Notes: generated by a model from the sequence alone, not told the origin. 64,000 bases of DNA from an uncultured Lachnospiraceae bacterium (GCA_947246015.1 CAMXQE010000020.1:1-64000); one strand, 5' to 3'. Shown: positions 40,804-47,831, counted from the first letter of the stretch. Numbers and translations are program-made.

Positions 40804-41687
40804 ATTCCCAACAGACGATTCAAAAGATCGTCATTCTCCTTTCCTGCTATTACTGCCCGGATTGATTCCGCCGGAAACTCAATGGGCAGTGCCATTTTAT
40901 TTATGCGGTCAATAATCCTGTCATCCAGCCGCAATTCATTTATGCGGAAATTGCTTGTAAATATTGTGATCCGCTTTTCATTCATGCGGCCGCCCAGAAT
41001 ATTATAAAACCGCTCATTAATCCAGCCTTTGGGTTGTTCAACCCCTATATCATCAATAACCAGTACAGGAACCGAAACAATGTCCTGTATTAGCCGCGTT
41101 TCCGTGGATGTCTGCCCGTCCTGTCCATTTTCCTGCCTGCACCACGTTTCCCGGATTTGGTCCAGTATCTGGATTGTGGTACAAAACTTTGCAACCACCA
41201 GATTTTTTTTAATCAAATCATTTGCAATTGACACGGCAAGCCGCGTCTTTCCGCTGCCCTTTGTGTTGGAGTGGAAATACAGCCCTTTCCCAAGCTCCTG
41301 TATTTCCGGAAACTTTTCAACATACCGTTTGGCCACCATCTTCGCCATTTTTGCCAGTTCCTGCGCCTGCGGTGTGGAATAACAGTCCGTCCGGAAATTA
41401 TCGACTGTCTGCCCATGGAACTCTTTTGGGATGGTTGCAAACTTCAATTTTCTTTCTATCCGCTCACGTTGCACCTTTCCGCACTCACATTCTTTCATGA
41501 ACGTGTATCCGTCTTTTTCAATCTCATAATACCCTGTATCCCTACACCTTTGGCAATCATAGATATTCTGCGGCTCCTGCGTTCCTCCGGAACCGTTCGA
41601 GTGCGCCAAGCGTAGTTCCTTCAAGCGGTCTATTGTCTGCATTGCCAGATTCCCCATTGTTTCCGGCTCCCGTGTCATCCCTTGCAT
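40800..41687 (-). CDS. DnaC-like helicase loader ATPase
   Basis: 295 aa AAA+ protein. Zinc-like Cys pairs CQRC (45-48) and CEC near 67-69, Walker A in NTKGSGKT (141-148), Walker B VLVIDDIG near 209, sensor I FTSNF near 240. It would load the host replicative helicase onto phage DNA with the upstream replisome organiser. The start (41687 or 41642) lies inside the organiser gene, overlapping up to 131 bp. Confidence 0.9.
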   Translation of the reverse strand: MQGMTREPETMGNLAMQTIDRLKELRLAHSNGSGGTQEPQNIYDCQRCRDTGYYEIEKDGYTFMKECECGKVQRERIERKLKFATIPKEFHGQTVDNFRTDCYSTPQAQELAKMAKMVAKRYVEKFPEIQELGKGLYFHSNTKGSGKTRLAVSIANDLIKKNLVVAKFCTTIQILDQIRETWCRQENGQDGQTSTETRLIQDIVSVPVLVIDDIGVEQPKGWINERFYNILGGRMNEKRITIFTSNFRINELRLDDRIIDRINKMALPIEFPAESIRAVIAGKENDDLLNRLLGI

Positions 41688-42609
41688 TTCTCATGCCCCT
41701 CTCATTCCCATAATTTCCTTCAAGGATTTTCAACGCATTTTTTTTATTAACAATCCAGTCAAACGAACATTTCCCCCATTTGCCGGACCGCCCGGTCAGA
41801 AAATCGCTTTCCTGCACCATCAGAAAAATATTCCTCAATTTGTCGTAAGGCGAAACTGCAGGCATGAACCCCAGGCTGTCAAGCTCCGCCAAAAGCGTCC
41901 TGACCGCTCTTTTCCTTGCGTCAGACATTGCCTTGACTTCCGGAAGGTCTTTGCAGATTGAGTTAAAAGCGCACTTGATTATGTCGTACCTCAGGTTTTC
42001 CCGTTTCACTTCCTGAAATTCAGCGCCGACAATATCTATATTCCCGTCAGGGGATATAGATATATTATTATCTATTTCTTTCTCTTCTTCTTCTCTCTGT
42101 TGCGTGACTTCACGCGACATGTCACGTGACATTCCTGTGACTTCATCCGTGACGCGTTCTTTTTCTGTCGCCTGTGCACCCGGAGGGACAGGGATGCAGG
42201 AATCAGACGTTTCCAGCCCCAAAGTCTTTTTCTTTGCCCGTTCCCGCTGTTTTCTGATCCGGTTCTGCTCCCGGATTTTGTCCATCCCCTCGACATTCTG
42301 ATGCCTGCCAAAATTTGTGATATAAAACCCTTTTTCGGTGCTTTCAATCATGCGGAATTTCTCAAAAGTTTTGAGTGCAAGCCGGACGGTTGCCAGCGGC
42401 TTTCCGAAAATTACAGAAAGCATTTCATCCGTGTAGGGAAATTCATCCTCAATCAAAACCAGCCCACCGGCGTTGCATTTCCCCGCCAGCGCAATGATCC
42501 GAATCCAAATAACAAGTATTGCATCCCCTTCCGGCATGGACTGAATCATCTTGATTTTTTCGTCATCGAACATATCAATCCGCAATTTTATCCAGCGTAT
42601 TTCAGCCAT
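41557..42609 (-). CDS. Phage replisome organiser (DnaD/N-terminal type)
   Basis: 350 aa. N-terminal Phage_rep_org winged helix: IRWIKLRIDMFDDEKIKMIQSMPEGDAILVIWIRIIALAG; a basic linker; C-terminal DnaD-like segment (FLTGRSGKWGKCSFDWIVNKKNALKILEGNYG). It binds the phage origin and recruits the loader. An A/T-poor origin could not be located in the gene. ATG at 42609 has GGAGGTGG. Followed by dnaC-like, preceded by tubZ. Confidence 0.9.
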   Translation of the reverse strand: MAEIRWIKLRIDMFDDEKIKMIQSMPEGDAILVIWIRIIALAGKCNAGGLVLIEDEFPYTDEMLSVIFGKPLATVRLALKTFEKFRMIESTEKGFYITNFGRHQNVEGMDKIREQNRIRKQRERAKKKTLGLETSDSCIPVPPGAQATEKERVTDEVTGMSRDMSREVTQQREEEEKEIDNNISISPDGNIDIVGAEFQEVKRENLRYDIIKCAFNSICKDLPEVKAMSDARKRAVRTLLAELDSLGFMPAVSPYDKLRNIFLMVQESDFLTGRSGKWGKCSFDWIVNKKNALKILEGNYGNERGMRNARDDTGAGNNGESGNADNRPLEGTTLGALERFRRNAGAAEYL

Positions 42610-42629
42610 GATAACCACCTCCAAAAAAA

Positions 42630-43661
42630 CTATAAATATTTGCTCATAATATCACGCCTTGACTGTGGATTTTTGGTTTCCTGCTTCTTTGCCGCCGGCT
42701 CCATCCCGTCTAAGAAATTGACATCCTTTTTCATACCGGATTCCCTGGCGGCCGCAAGGTTTTTCCTGATTACGTCCTTATTGTCCGCAACCTTTGCATA
42801 AACCAGGCCAAGCCGCGCCTGTGGGTATGTAAGGCCGGAAACGCAGCAGACCGTTTCTTCGCCGTTGAAGGTCTGGAAATTATCAACCGGTGTTCCTATG
42901 GCCTTTTCAATATCGGTCATGCAGACAGAACCGGCCATTGATGCCGCAATGTATTTTACGGCCCCATCCTGCTCCATGGGCGCGAAAACGCCGTCTTTTA
43001 ATGCCTGGATAATACCGGCGCTGTCTTTGCCCTTATCCCTTGCCAGAACAGCCATTCCGTGTGCTTTCAGCGTTTCCATGATTTCTGCCTTGTCAATGTT
43101 GCCCTTTACACTTTTATGCTTTTCCGGTATCTCAAGAAAAGCCGTGAAAGCATCAGCAAAAGCCGTGTTCAGCTCCAGTTTATCCCCCTTTTCGTTGTCC
43201 AGGATGAAGCAGGCTGCTGTCTGTGAAATTTCGGTCAGCTCTGAAAAGCACTCGTATGAATTGATATGGGATTTCACGCTTTCATCCGATGCCGGAATAA
43301 CTGTAACCGCACCAACCGTTTTTCCCTCACCGGTCAGAAGATCAATCAGCATGGGGCCTGCCCCGGAACCCGTTCCGCCTCCGCTGGCGAAAATAACCAG
43401 CATCATATCCGCCCTGACCTTTGATTCTATTTCCCCGGCAATGTTGTCGAAGTCGTCAATAATAAGCTGCTTCGCCTTATGCCTGTCCTTGTTACAGCCT
43501 TCCCCGTCCGGAACATGGTATTTGTATTTTGCTTTTTCCAGTGTGTCCAAATCTTCCTGCGAAGTGTTGACGTAAAGCACGGGGAACCCTTTTTCCTCAA
43601 ACAGCTGTCCGATGTTGCCCCCGGCCTGCCCTACTGCGATAAACGAAATCTTTTTTTTCAT
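42630..43661 (-). CDS. tubZ: TubZ-like tubulin/FtsZ-family GTPase
   Basis: 343 aa. GTP-binding signature GGGTGSG at 94-100 (T4 loop), an N-terminal nucleotide loop VGQAGGNIG (10-18), and the T7 loop GNIDKAE (187-193) with the acidic residues that trigger GTP hydrolysis. From memory its N-terminal part (YVNTSQEDLDTLEKAKY...H-P--EGC-K-R) resembles TubZ of the botulinum phage c-st more than FtsZ, and the basic C-terminal tail ends ISKYL-like (IMSKYL). Filaments would move phage DNA. It follows tubR by a 4-bp overlap and the iteron array, the TubZRC order. Confidence 0.92.
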   Translation of the reverse strand: MKKKISFIAVGQAGGNIGQLFEEKGFPVLYVNTSQEDLDTLEKAKYKYHVPDGEGCNKDRHKAKQLIIDDFDNIAGEIESKVRADMMLVIFASGGGTGSGAGPMLIDLLTGEGKTVGAVTVIPASDESVKSHINSYECFSELTEISQTAACFILDNEKGDKLELNTAFADAFTAFLEIPEKHKSVKGNIDKAEIMETLKAHGMAVLARDKGKDSAGIIQALKDGVFAPMEQDGAVKYIAASMAGSVCMTDIEKAIGTPVDNFQTFNGEETVCCVSGLTYPQARLGLVYAKVADNKDVIRKNLAAARESGMKKDVNFLDGMEPAAKKQETKNPQSRRDIMSKYL

Positions 43662-43912
43662 GATATGCCCCTTTCTTTTTCCAGCATTTCCAACCCTTCC
43701 GGCGTTATGAAAAACGTGTCAGCATGACCTTCTTTTAAGCCTTTCCCGACATATCCGGATGTTTGGAAATCTTTTATTTTCTTGAAAATAGTGTTTTCTT
43801 TCAACCCGAAATCTTCAGCCGCCGCAATTTCCCGAAGCGTCATGGAAGATAGCTTGTTTTCTGCACCGCTCTGCTTTAGGATCGAAAGGACAATAAACCC
43901 TGCTCTGTTCAA
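43658..43912 (-). CDS. tubR: TubR-like centromere-binding protein
   Basis: 84 aa winged-helix protein: SILKQSGAENKLSSMTLREIAAAEDFGLKENTIFKKIKDFQTSGYVGKGLKEGHADTFFITPEGLEML. The helix-turn-helix plus wing and the closing FFITPEG pattern match TubR adaptors. The TTG start at 43912 is preferred because AAGGAAGGTGG lies just upstream; the ATG at 43933 has no RBS. It overlaps tubZ by 4 bp and sits directly beside the iterons, so it probably binds them and autoregulates. Confidence 0.82.
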   Translation of the reverse strand: MNRAGFIVLSILKQSGAENKLSSMTLREIAAAEDFGLKENTIFKKIKDFQTSGYVGKGLKEGHADTFFITPEGLEMLEKERGIS

Positions 43913-43940
43913 AGTTCCACCTTCCTTCCACATTTACGGA

Positions 43941-44000
43941 AACTCTGATTTATTCTGATTTACTCTGATAAACTCTGACGAACTCTGATAAACTCTGATT
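43941..44000. repeat. tubC: tubC-like centromere: six 10-bp iterons
   Basis: Six head-to-tail units of exactly 10 bp (43941, 43951, 43961, 43971, 43981, 43991), consensus AACTCTGATT (minus strand WATCAGAGTT). They fill the gap between tubR and the next gene. Spacing near one helical turn lets several TubR dimers load on one face. The array also overlaps the tubRZ leader, so binding should repress or tune the operon. Confidence 0.88.
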
Positions 44001-44225
44001 TTATCTCATCGGTTCGCTGCGCTCCGCAATAATTTGTCCGTAGGGGATGCCGCCAAGCTCCCGCAGGACATCCGGCGCCCCGCAATTGGAACAATCCTCC
44101 GTACATAGGACTGACCAGAATTTATATCCGCATTTCTGGCAGGTATTCAGCCAGAACGGGTCGGAAATCCGCGTGATTCCATCCCCGTTCGGGTATAGCC
44201 TGTTTTTATAATCAAACCTTGACAT
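44001..44225 (-). CDS. Zinc-ribbon protein ahead of the tubRC region, 74 aa
   Basis: SRFDYKNRLYPNGDGITRISDPFW then CQKCGYKFWSVLCTEDCSNCGAP, a four to five Cys zinc ribbon. The stop lies directly at the first iteron. The start could be 44225 (GGAAG upstream) or 44240. Unknown function; by position it may belong to the same early transcript. Confidence 0.55.
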   Translation of the reverse strand: MSRFDYKNRLYPNGDGITRISDPFWLNTCQKCGYKFWSVLCTEDCSNCGAPDVLRELGGIPYGQIIAERSEPMR

Positions 44226-44285
44226 TTTGGCTTCCAGCATTTAAAATTACTAAAGGCTTTTGTTCAGGCAATAAGCCAGACAATG

Positions 44286-44322
44286 GGTGCAACGTGGAGG
44301 CTCAAATCTTTAGCGTTGCGCC
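44286..44322. other. 9-bp hairpin in the gap 44226-44397
   Basis: GGTGCAACG (44286-44294) pairs with CGTTGCGCC (44314-44322), one G-U pair, followed by TTTTCTTT on the plus strand. It has terminator shape for + transcription but no + gene lies near; on the minus strand it may be a leader structure. No gene was found in this gap. Confidence 0.4.
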
Positions 44323-44397
44323 TTTTCTTTATGCAGACGTACGGAGCGCCGGACTGGTCATGATACCGGCTGCCGGAACATAACCGTAATATTTCAT

Positions 44398-45135
44398 TTA
44401 TGACAGTACGACGATATTTCCCACGCCTCCCAGCTCTTTCTTCAGATACTCCTCTATGCTATGCACGGTCCGGAATTTCCACGCACCGCCATCCGCTTCA
44501 AACAACGCACAGGAAACGCCACACGCCCCATTTTTCATACGGAATACAAAATCAATTACCGGCTGCTCTATTTCATGGAAAGTCCGGAAAGGTTTCAGTC
44601 TGACCGGATTCGGAACGAACACATCTTCCACATTTGCAAGCCCGGTTTTAATCGTGGCCTTCTGCGTTACGCCATCATCCCCGTAATTCGCAATGGTTTT
44701 ATCTTCCACATTCCCGGCTACCTGCATGACGATTGCTTTATCATCCGTCTGCTGGAACATGGACTGCATCTGAATGATGAATGATTCCTGGTCAAGAAAT
44801 TTATTCAATTCGATATCGGGAACCCTTGCCTTGACATGTGCAAGCTCCCATCTGTCCATATCATCATTAAAGACGGTAACAAGCCGGACTTCCGTTTCTG
44901 ATTCCACATGGACAATCATTTGCGGAAGTTCTCCGGTTCCGTTAAAATCGTATGCCATGCGTTCTTTGATATACTCCACAAGGGAAGTCAGCGTTGAAAT
45001 CTCCAGTGGTCTGCACCTGCGGCAGCTGTTTACCAGTATGGGAGTATCATTATGGAAATAATAGCTTTCCCCGTTAATTTCTTCGATTTTCGGCTGCTGA
45101 AGCCCTATGATGTACTGCAATGCTTCTTTAATCAT
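44398..45135 (-). CDS. Conserved phage early protein, 245 aa
   Basis: ALQYIIGLQQPKIEEINGESYYFHNDTPILVNSCRRCRPLEISTLTSLVEYIKERM, later AIVMQVAGNVEDKTIANYGDDGVTQKATIKTGLA. This family (some members called DUF2303-like) is common beside replication genes of Clostridia phages. Acidic/beta-rich, no catalytic motif. The start has a weak RBS (AGGATAAAAG). It precedes the smaller 130-aa gene in the same operon. Confidence 0.7.
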   Translation of the reverse strand: MIKEALQYIIGLQQPKIEEINGESYYFHNDTPILVNSCRRCRPLEISTLTSLVEYIKERMAYDFNGTGELPQMIVHVESETEVRLVTVFNDDMDRWELAHVKARVPDIELNKFLDQESFIIQMQSMFQQTDDKAIVMQVAGNVEDKTIANYGDDGVTQKATIKTGLANVEDVFVPNPVRLKPFRTFHEIEQPVIDFVFRMKNGACGVSCALFEADGGAWKFRTVHSIEEYLKKELGGVGNIVVLS

Positions 45136-45158
45136 TTTCTTTTATCCTCTCTTTCTTT

Positions 45159-45551
45159 TTATTGTGTGCCTGCCTTTAATGCCCGCGGCATGGATGCAAT
45201 TTTCGGCCGTTCGTCTTTTTCTTCCACTTCCGGCATATCGGAAAATGACATCTGCCCCGGAATCTGTTTTCCATACTCACGGACAAGCACATCACCGGTT
45301 TCTAAATTTTTACCCATTGCAAAATTCGTCTTTGCAGAAATGACACTTGCCAGTTTTGACTTCACAGAAATTTCAACTTTTGCATCATCCCGAAGTTCCG
45401 TCTGCTGGAAAGATATGTTAATCGTGATACTGCGCTTCTCACTGCATGGCGTGTTCGGATCCTGCATATTCTCAATAACCCGCGTGATTTCCCGGTCAAA
45501 TTTTTCCTGCAATGTGCCGCCGGCCAGTTTTCCCAAATCAACGTGCAGCAT
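45159..45551 (-). CDS. Conserved phage protein (sometimes named replication terminator), 130 aa
   Basis: DLGKLAGGTLQEKFDREITRVIENMQDPNTPCSEKRSITINISFQQTELRDDAKVEISVKSKLAS. Proteins of this build are annotated as replication terminator protein in some Firmicutes phages, without experimental proof known to me. Its C-terminus is acidic and ends in a charged stretch. RBS AGGAGGTATCTGAAA. Member of the early leftward operon. Confidence 0.65.
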   Translation of the reverse strand: MLHVDLGKLAGGTLQEKFDREITRVIENMQDPNTPCSEKRSITINISFQQTELRDDAKVEISVKSKLASVISAKTNFAMGKNLETGDVLVREYGKQIPGQMSFSDMPEVEEKDERPKIASMPRALKAGTQ

Positions 45552-45553
45552 TT

Positions 45554-45664
45554 TCAGATACCTCCTTTCATTAATTTTCCGCTTTCAAAAAGCCCGTCCA
45601 TCATTTCTGCAAAACTTTCATTTAGGGAATCTTGTTTGATTCCTTTTCTCTTTGTCTCATTCAT
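45554..45664 (-). CDS. Small phage protein, 36 aa
   Basis: MNETKRKGIKQDSLNESFAEMMDGLFESGKLM with RBS AGGAGAAGCAGGC. It ends three bases before the ATG of the 130-aa gene and overlaps the TTG-start gene above by 8 bp; the tight packing supports translation. Confidence 0.5.
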   Translation of the reverse strand: MNETKRKGIKQDSLNESFAEMMDGLFESGKLMKGGI

Positions 45665-45821
45665 GCCTGCTTCTCCTCTCCCTTTCCTGTATCACTGCTT
45701 CCCTTATCAGAATCTCATCCACTTTTCTCCAGCCTTTTTTCTGCTCCTCCGGAGGAAGGAGCCTGTCATCTTCCACCTTTACCCTGCACGTCCCGAACTG
45801 GTACTCCGCTATGACAGCCAA
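45657..45821 (-). CDS. Small phage protein with TTG start, 54 aa
   Basis: VIAEYQFGTCRVKVEDDRLLPPEEQKKGWRKVDEILIREAV; the phrase A-EY-FG-C-V-V-DD is known from small phage proteins of Clostridia. TTG at 45821 has GGGAGGGGAAGGCA directly upstream. Lies in the early operon between the 50-aa and 36-aa genes. Confidence 0.55.
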   Translation of the reverse strand: MAVIAEYQFGTCRVKVEDDRLLPPEEQKKGWRKVDEILIREAVIQERERRSRHE

Positions 45822-45918
45822 TGCCTTCCCCTCCCTTCTTTTTCCATTTCCATGGATATGGTATGCGGTACCGGCTGTCCATGATTCCGGTACCCTTTAT
45901 TGCAGAATAGATATTCAT
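45766..45918 (-). CDS. Possible 50-aa protein, competing frame
   Basis: MNIYSAIKGTGIMDSRYRIPYPWKWKKKGG... starting in an ATGA overlap with the coiled-coil gene. Its last third overlaps the TTG-start gene in another frame, so only one may be real; the first 30 residues, Trp/Lys-rich, look more protein-like than the rest. Confidence 0.35.
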   Translation of the reverse strand: MNIYSAIKGTGIMDSRYRIPYPWKWKKKGGEGIGCHSGVPVRDVQGKGGR

Positions 45919-46172
45919 ATCTTCTTCTGAATGAAATATTTGCATGTTTCTCCCGCTTTTCGGCTTTTAAACCTGCTTCCGGCTACACAGTGGCCGTCAC
46001 AGGTTACGGCATATACCGTTCCGCATTTAACATAATGCTGTATAAAATTACCGCAGTATTCACAGTTCTTTGGCAATTCCGCGCGGTCACTGTAACGCTC
46101 CTGAAGCTCTTCCAGCTGTGCCTTTAAGGAATTGTTTTCATATTCCAGTTCTTTTACTTTGTCTGCCAGCAT
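45915..46172 (-). CDS. First gene of the leftward early operon: coiled-coil Cys protein, 85 aa
   Basis: MLADKVKELEYENNSLKAQLEELQERY forms a coiled coil; the second half has CEYCGNFIQHY, CGTVY and CDGHC, a probable zinc site. ATG at 46172 follows AGGGAGGAAAAGAC. Promoter at 46256-46284 lies just upstream, so this is the first product after induction. Role unknown. Confidence 0.65.
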   Translation of the reverse strand: MLADKVKELEYENNSLKAQLEELQERYSDRAELPKNCEYCGNFIQHYVKCGTVYAVTCDGHCVAGSRFKSRKAGETCKYFIQKKI

Positions 46173-46229
46173 TGTCTTTTCCTCCCTAATTGTGATAAAA
46201 TAAAATATTATTATTATTTTCAATGTTTT

Positions 46230-46246
46230 ACGTAGCTTAACTTCGT
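46230..46246. promoter_or_regulatory. Operator 1 of the early switch
   Basis: 17-bp dyad ACGtAGcTtAaCTtCGT. A near-identical site (46263-46279) lies 33 bp away, three helical turns. Between them is the -10 of the early promoter. Confidence 0.7.
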
Positions 46247-46255
46247 ATTTTCTTT

Positions 46256-46284
46256 ATTATATACGTAGCTTAGCTTCGTGTCAA
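46256..46284 (-). promoter_or_regulatory. Early leftward promoter with operator 2 in its spacer
   Basis: Minus strand TTGACA (46284-46279), 17 bp, TATAAT (46261-46256), a perfect consensus promoter. Operator 2 (46263-46279, ACGTAGCTTAGCTTCGT) fills the spacer, so a bound repressor would block it. Drives the early operon from 46172 leftwards. The rightward XRE gene at 46303 is divergent. Confidence 0.82.
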
Positions 46285-46302
46285 CACTTTTAGGAGGTTT
46301 CC

Positions 46303-46503
46303 ATGAAGTTTAATGAACGTTTAAAAGCCGAACGCAAATCCCATAAATATACCCAGCAATATGTTGCCAATGAAATAGGTGTAACCTTACGGGCATATCA
46401 GCAATATGAACAGGGTAAATATGAACCCAATATTGAAAAATTAATTAAATTAGCAAATTTATTTGGTATTACTGTTGATTTCCTTATCTGTCGTGAGGAA
46501 TAA
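46303..46503 (+). CDS. XRE-family repressor (Cro/CI-like), 66 aa
   Basis: Single HTH_3 domain: MKFNERLKAERKSHKYTQQYVANEIGVTLRAYQQYEQGKYEPNIEKLIKLANLF. RBS AGGAGG. Divergent from the early operon across the two 17-bp dyads, so it is the natural candidate to bind them. No clear own promoter was found; the spacer operators would also control it. Its end overlaps the convergent XRE gene by 45 bp. Confidence 0.85.
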   Translation: MKFNERLKAERKSHKYTQQYVANEIGVTLRAYQQYEQGKYEPNIEKLIKLANLFGITVDFLICREE

Positions 46504-46686
46504 TTCCCGCAGTTTTCTTTGATGTATTCCAAATAAATCCTCTAATTTATCCCAATGCTCTATTTTCCCTTGGTAATCACCCGATTCTATCTGCTGATAA
46601 GCCCTAACTGTTATTCCAAGATATTCCGCCATCTGCTGTTGTGTCATGCCTGCCTTTTGGCGGGCTTCTTTCAGGTTCTTTCTCAT
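46459..46686 (-). CDS. XRE-family regulator, 75 aa
   Basis: MRKNLKEARQKAGMTQQQMAEYLGITVRAYQQIESGDYQGKIEHWDKLEDLFGI, HTH_3 domain followed by a short tail. Convergent with and overlapping the repressor at 46303 by 45 bp. RBS ATAGGAAATG is weak. The first 19 codons are duplicated at 47578-47635. Possibly a Cro-type counterpart read from the leftward transcript starting near 50.3 kb. Confidence 0.8.
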   Translation of the reverse strand: MRKNLKEARQKAGMTQQQMAEYLGITVRAYQQIESGDYQGKIEHWDKLEDLFGIHQRKLRELFLTTDKEINSNTK

Positions 46687-46817
46687 TTCCTATTTCTCTC
46701 CTTCTTACAGGAACCTTTCCAGCTCCCCGTTCCTGCCGAGGCTTTCCTTTGCAAAACGCCTCTGTTTTTCTCACTTTTCGGAAAAGTGTTCCCACTGTAT
46801 ATTGCCGCTAAATTTTC

Positions 46818-46899
46818 TTGCCCCTCTCACCTTCCTGTCCTATACTGAATGCACAGGCTGCGCCAACAGCCGAGTACACAAGAAAGGAGAATGGTCACT
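46818..46899 (+). promoter_or_regulatory. Promoter-hairpin cassette, copy 1
   Basis: TTGCCC (46818-46823), 17 bp, TATACT (46841-46846), then four bases and the dyad GCAC-a-GGCTG-cgccaa-CAGCC-ga-GTAC (46851-46877), then AAAGGAGA and the ATG at 46900. Same layout as copies at 47752, 48436 and 49191. Preceded by CACTTTTCGGAAAAGTG (46772-46788), which recurs partly ahead of copy 3. Confidence 0.8.
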
Positions 46900-47082
46900 A
46901 TGGATTACAACAAATTACGCTATGATTTGGCATTGCAGACCGCCACAATACGGTTCATGAAAAATGGAAAACTCGACGCAAGCATAACTGATTCCGAGGA
47001 GCTTTTGGGAATATTCGCAGTATGCTATAAAGAAGCCCGTTCAATATCTGACCAAACAATCAGGGATTATCTTCGAGACTAG
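46900..47082 (+). CDS. Accessory gene of cassette 1, 60 aa
   Basis: MDYNKLRYDLALQTATIRFMKNGKLDASITDSEELLGIFAVCYKEARSISDQTIRDYL. Soluble, helical, unknown family. ATG chosen for its ten-base distance from AAAGGAG; an upstream in-frame ATG is too close. Its last 23 bp overlap the convergent gene at 47060. It has its own promoter, typical of a prophage moron. Confidence 0.65.
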   Translation: MDYNKLRYDLALQTATIRFMKNGKLDASITDSEELLGIFAVCYKEARSISDQTIRDYLRD

Positions 47083-47245
47083 GCAGTACCATCCGCCTTG
47101 CCTGACGCATTAAATCAGCGCTCACGGACTGTTTACGCATTGTGATGTAATGTACAAACAGTCCGAAATCCTCATGCGTCATCCCTTTGTCAACGCATTT
47201 CTCATACACCTTATCAGCGAAAGACTTTATTTTTTCTGCTTTCAT
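47060..47245 (-). CDS. Small protein of the leftward accessory set, 61 aa
   Basis: MKAEKIKSFADKVYEKCVDKGMTHEDFGLFVHYITMRKQSVSADLMRQA. Helical, basic, no recognised family. Weak RBS GGGTGAG. Convergent overlap with the cassette 1 gene. Confidence 0.55.
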   Translation of the reverse strand: MKAEKIKSFADKVYEKCVDKGMTHEDFGLFVHYITMRKQSVSADLMRQARRMVLPSLEDNP

Positions 47246-47379
47246 ACTTATCTCACCCATTTCTCCTTCTTCTCCGTATTCATGAAATATACTGATATGT
47301 TAAAAATCTGACCGATTTTTATTTCAATGTCTACAACAGTGCAAAAATTCAAATTGAACACCATTAGGAACAATACAGA

Positions 47380-47496
47380 TTAAATTTTTTCTTGTGCGGC
47401 TACCGAATCGATTTCACTTAAAGTGGCTTCAAGTACCCACCTGCAGTCACACACAGAAAAACCATATGTTTTCAGAAGTTCTATCACCTCAAACAT
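47380..47496 (-). CDS. Small protein, 38 aa
   Basis: MFEVIELLKTYGFSVCDCRWVLEATLSEIDSVAA... behind AAAAAGG, reminiscent of short phage helix proteins (V---L---G-S------A). It overlaps the 25-aa gene above by 13 bp. The adjoining stretch 47246-47379 carries no gene. Confidence 0.5.
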   Translation of the reverse strand: MFEVIELLKTYGFSVCDCRWVLEATLSEIDSVAAQEKI

Positions 47497-47561
47497 TGCC
47501 TTTTTTCCGATTCATCCAAACTCTTTCCCTTGATGCTTATTGGTTCAAATCCAAAAATCAT
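47484..47561 (-). CDS. Very small peptide, 25 aa
   Basis: MIFGFEPISIKGKSLDESEKR... behind the excellent RBS AGGAGGTGAGAGC. Its ATG overlaps the stop of the XRE fragment (ATGA) and its end overlaps the 38-aa gene. May act mainly as a translational coupler. Confidence 0.4.
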   Translation of the reverse strand: MIFGFEPISIKGKSLDESEKRQCLR

Positions 47562-47635
47562 GCTCTCACCTCCTCCTGCATCTGCTGCTGTGTCATGCCT
47601 GCCTTTTGGCGGGCTTCTCTCAGGTTCTTTCTCAT
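47558..47635 (-). pseudogene. Truncated duplicate of the XRE regulator start, 25 aa
   Basis: Reads MRKNLREARQKAGMTQQQM and then stops after six unrelated residues. The first 19 residues match the regulator at 46459-46686 at all but one position, and the DNA is nearly identical, so it is a recent partial duplication lacking the recognition helix. Confidence 0.75.
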
Positions 47636-47651
47636 TTTCTGTTCCTTTCTG

Positions 47652-47751
47652 TCCGGTACCCTTCATGCAGCGCACGGCTTTTCACCGTGCACCACTATAC
47701 GAAAGAAGGTTCTGGCCCTGCGGTGCCATGCACCGCATGAAAGGTACCGGA
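47652..47751. repeat. 100-bp element with 17-bp inverted ends
   Basis: TCCGGTACC-c-TTCATGC (47652-47668) pairs with GCATGAA-a-GGTACCGGA (47735-47751). Inside are two more hairpins, GCACGG / CCGTGC (47672-47690) and GCGGTGC-cat-GCACCGC (47720-47736). It ends exactly where the -35 of cassette 2 begins. Could be a MITE-like insertion, a strong terminator-like block or a structured RNA; no ORF inside. Confidence 0.7.
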
Positions 47752-47831
47752 TTGTTTTTTCCTTGTTTCCCCCTTATAATGCTGGTACAGGCTGTTGCCG
47801 CAGCCTAGTACGAAAGAAAGGAGAATCGCCT
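47752..47831 (+). promoter_or_regulatory. Promoter-hairpin cassette, copy 2
   Basis: TTGTTT (47752-47757), 17 bp, TATAAT (47775-47780), four bases, GTAC-a-GGCTG-ttgccg-CAGCC-ta-GTAC (47785-47811), GAAAGAAAGGAGA, ATG at 47832. Confidence 0.82.

Noticed and set aside
43941-44000. Short tandem repeats taken as a CRISPR array
   Set aside because: Units are 10 bp with no spacers and no cas genes nearby; tubR/tubZ explain them.
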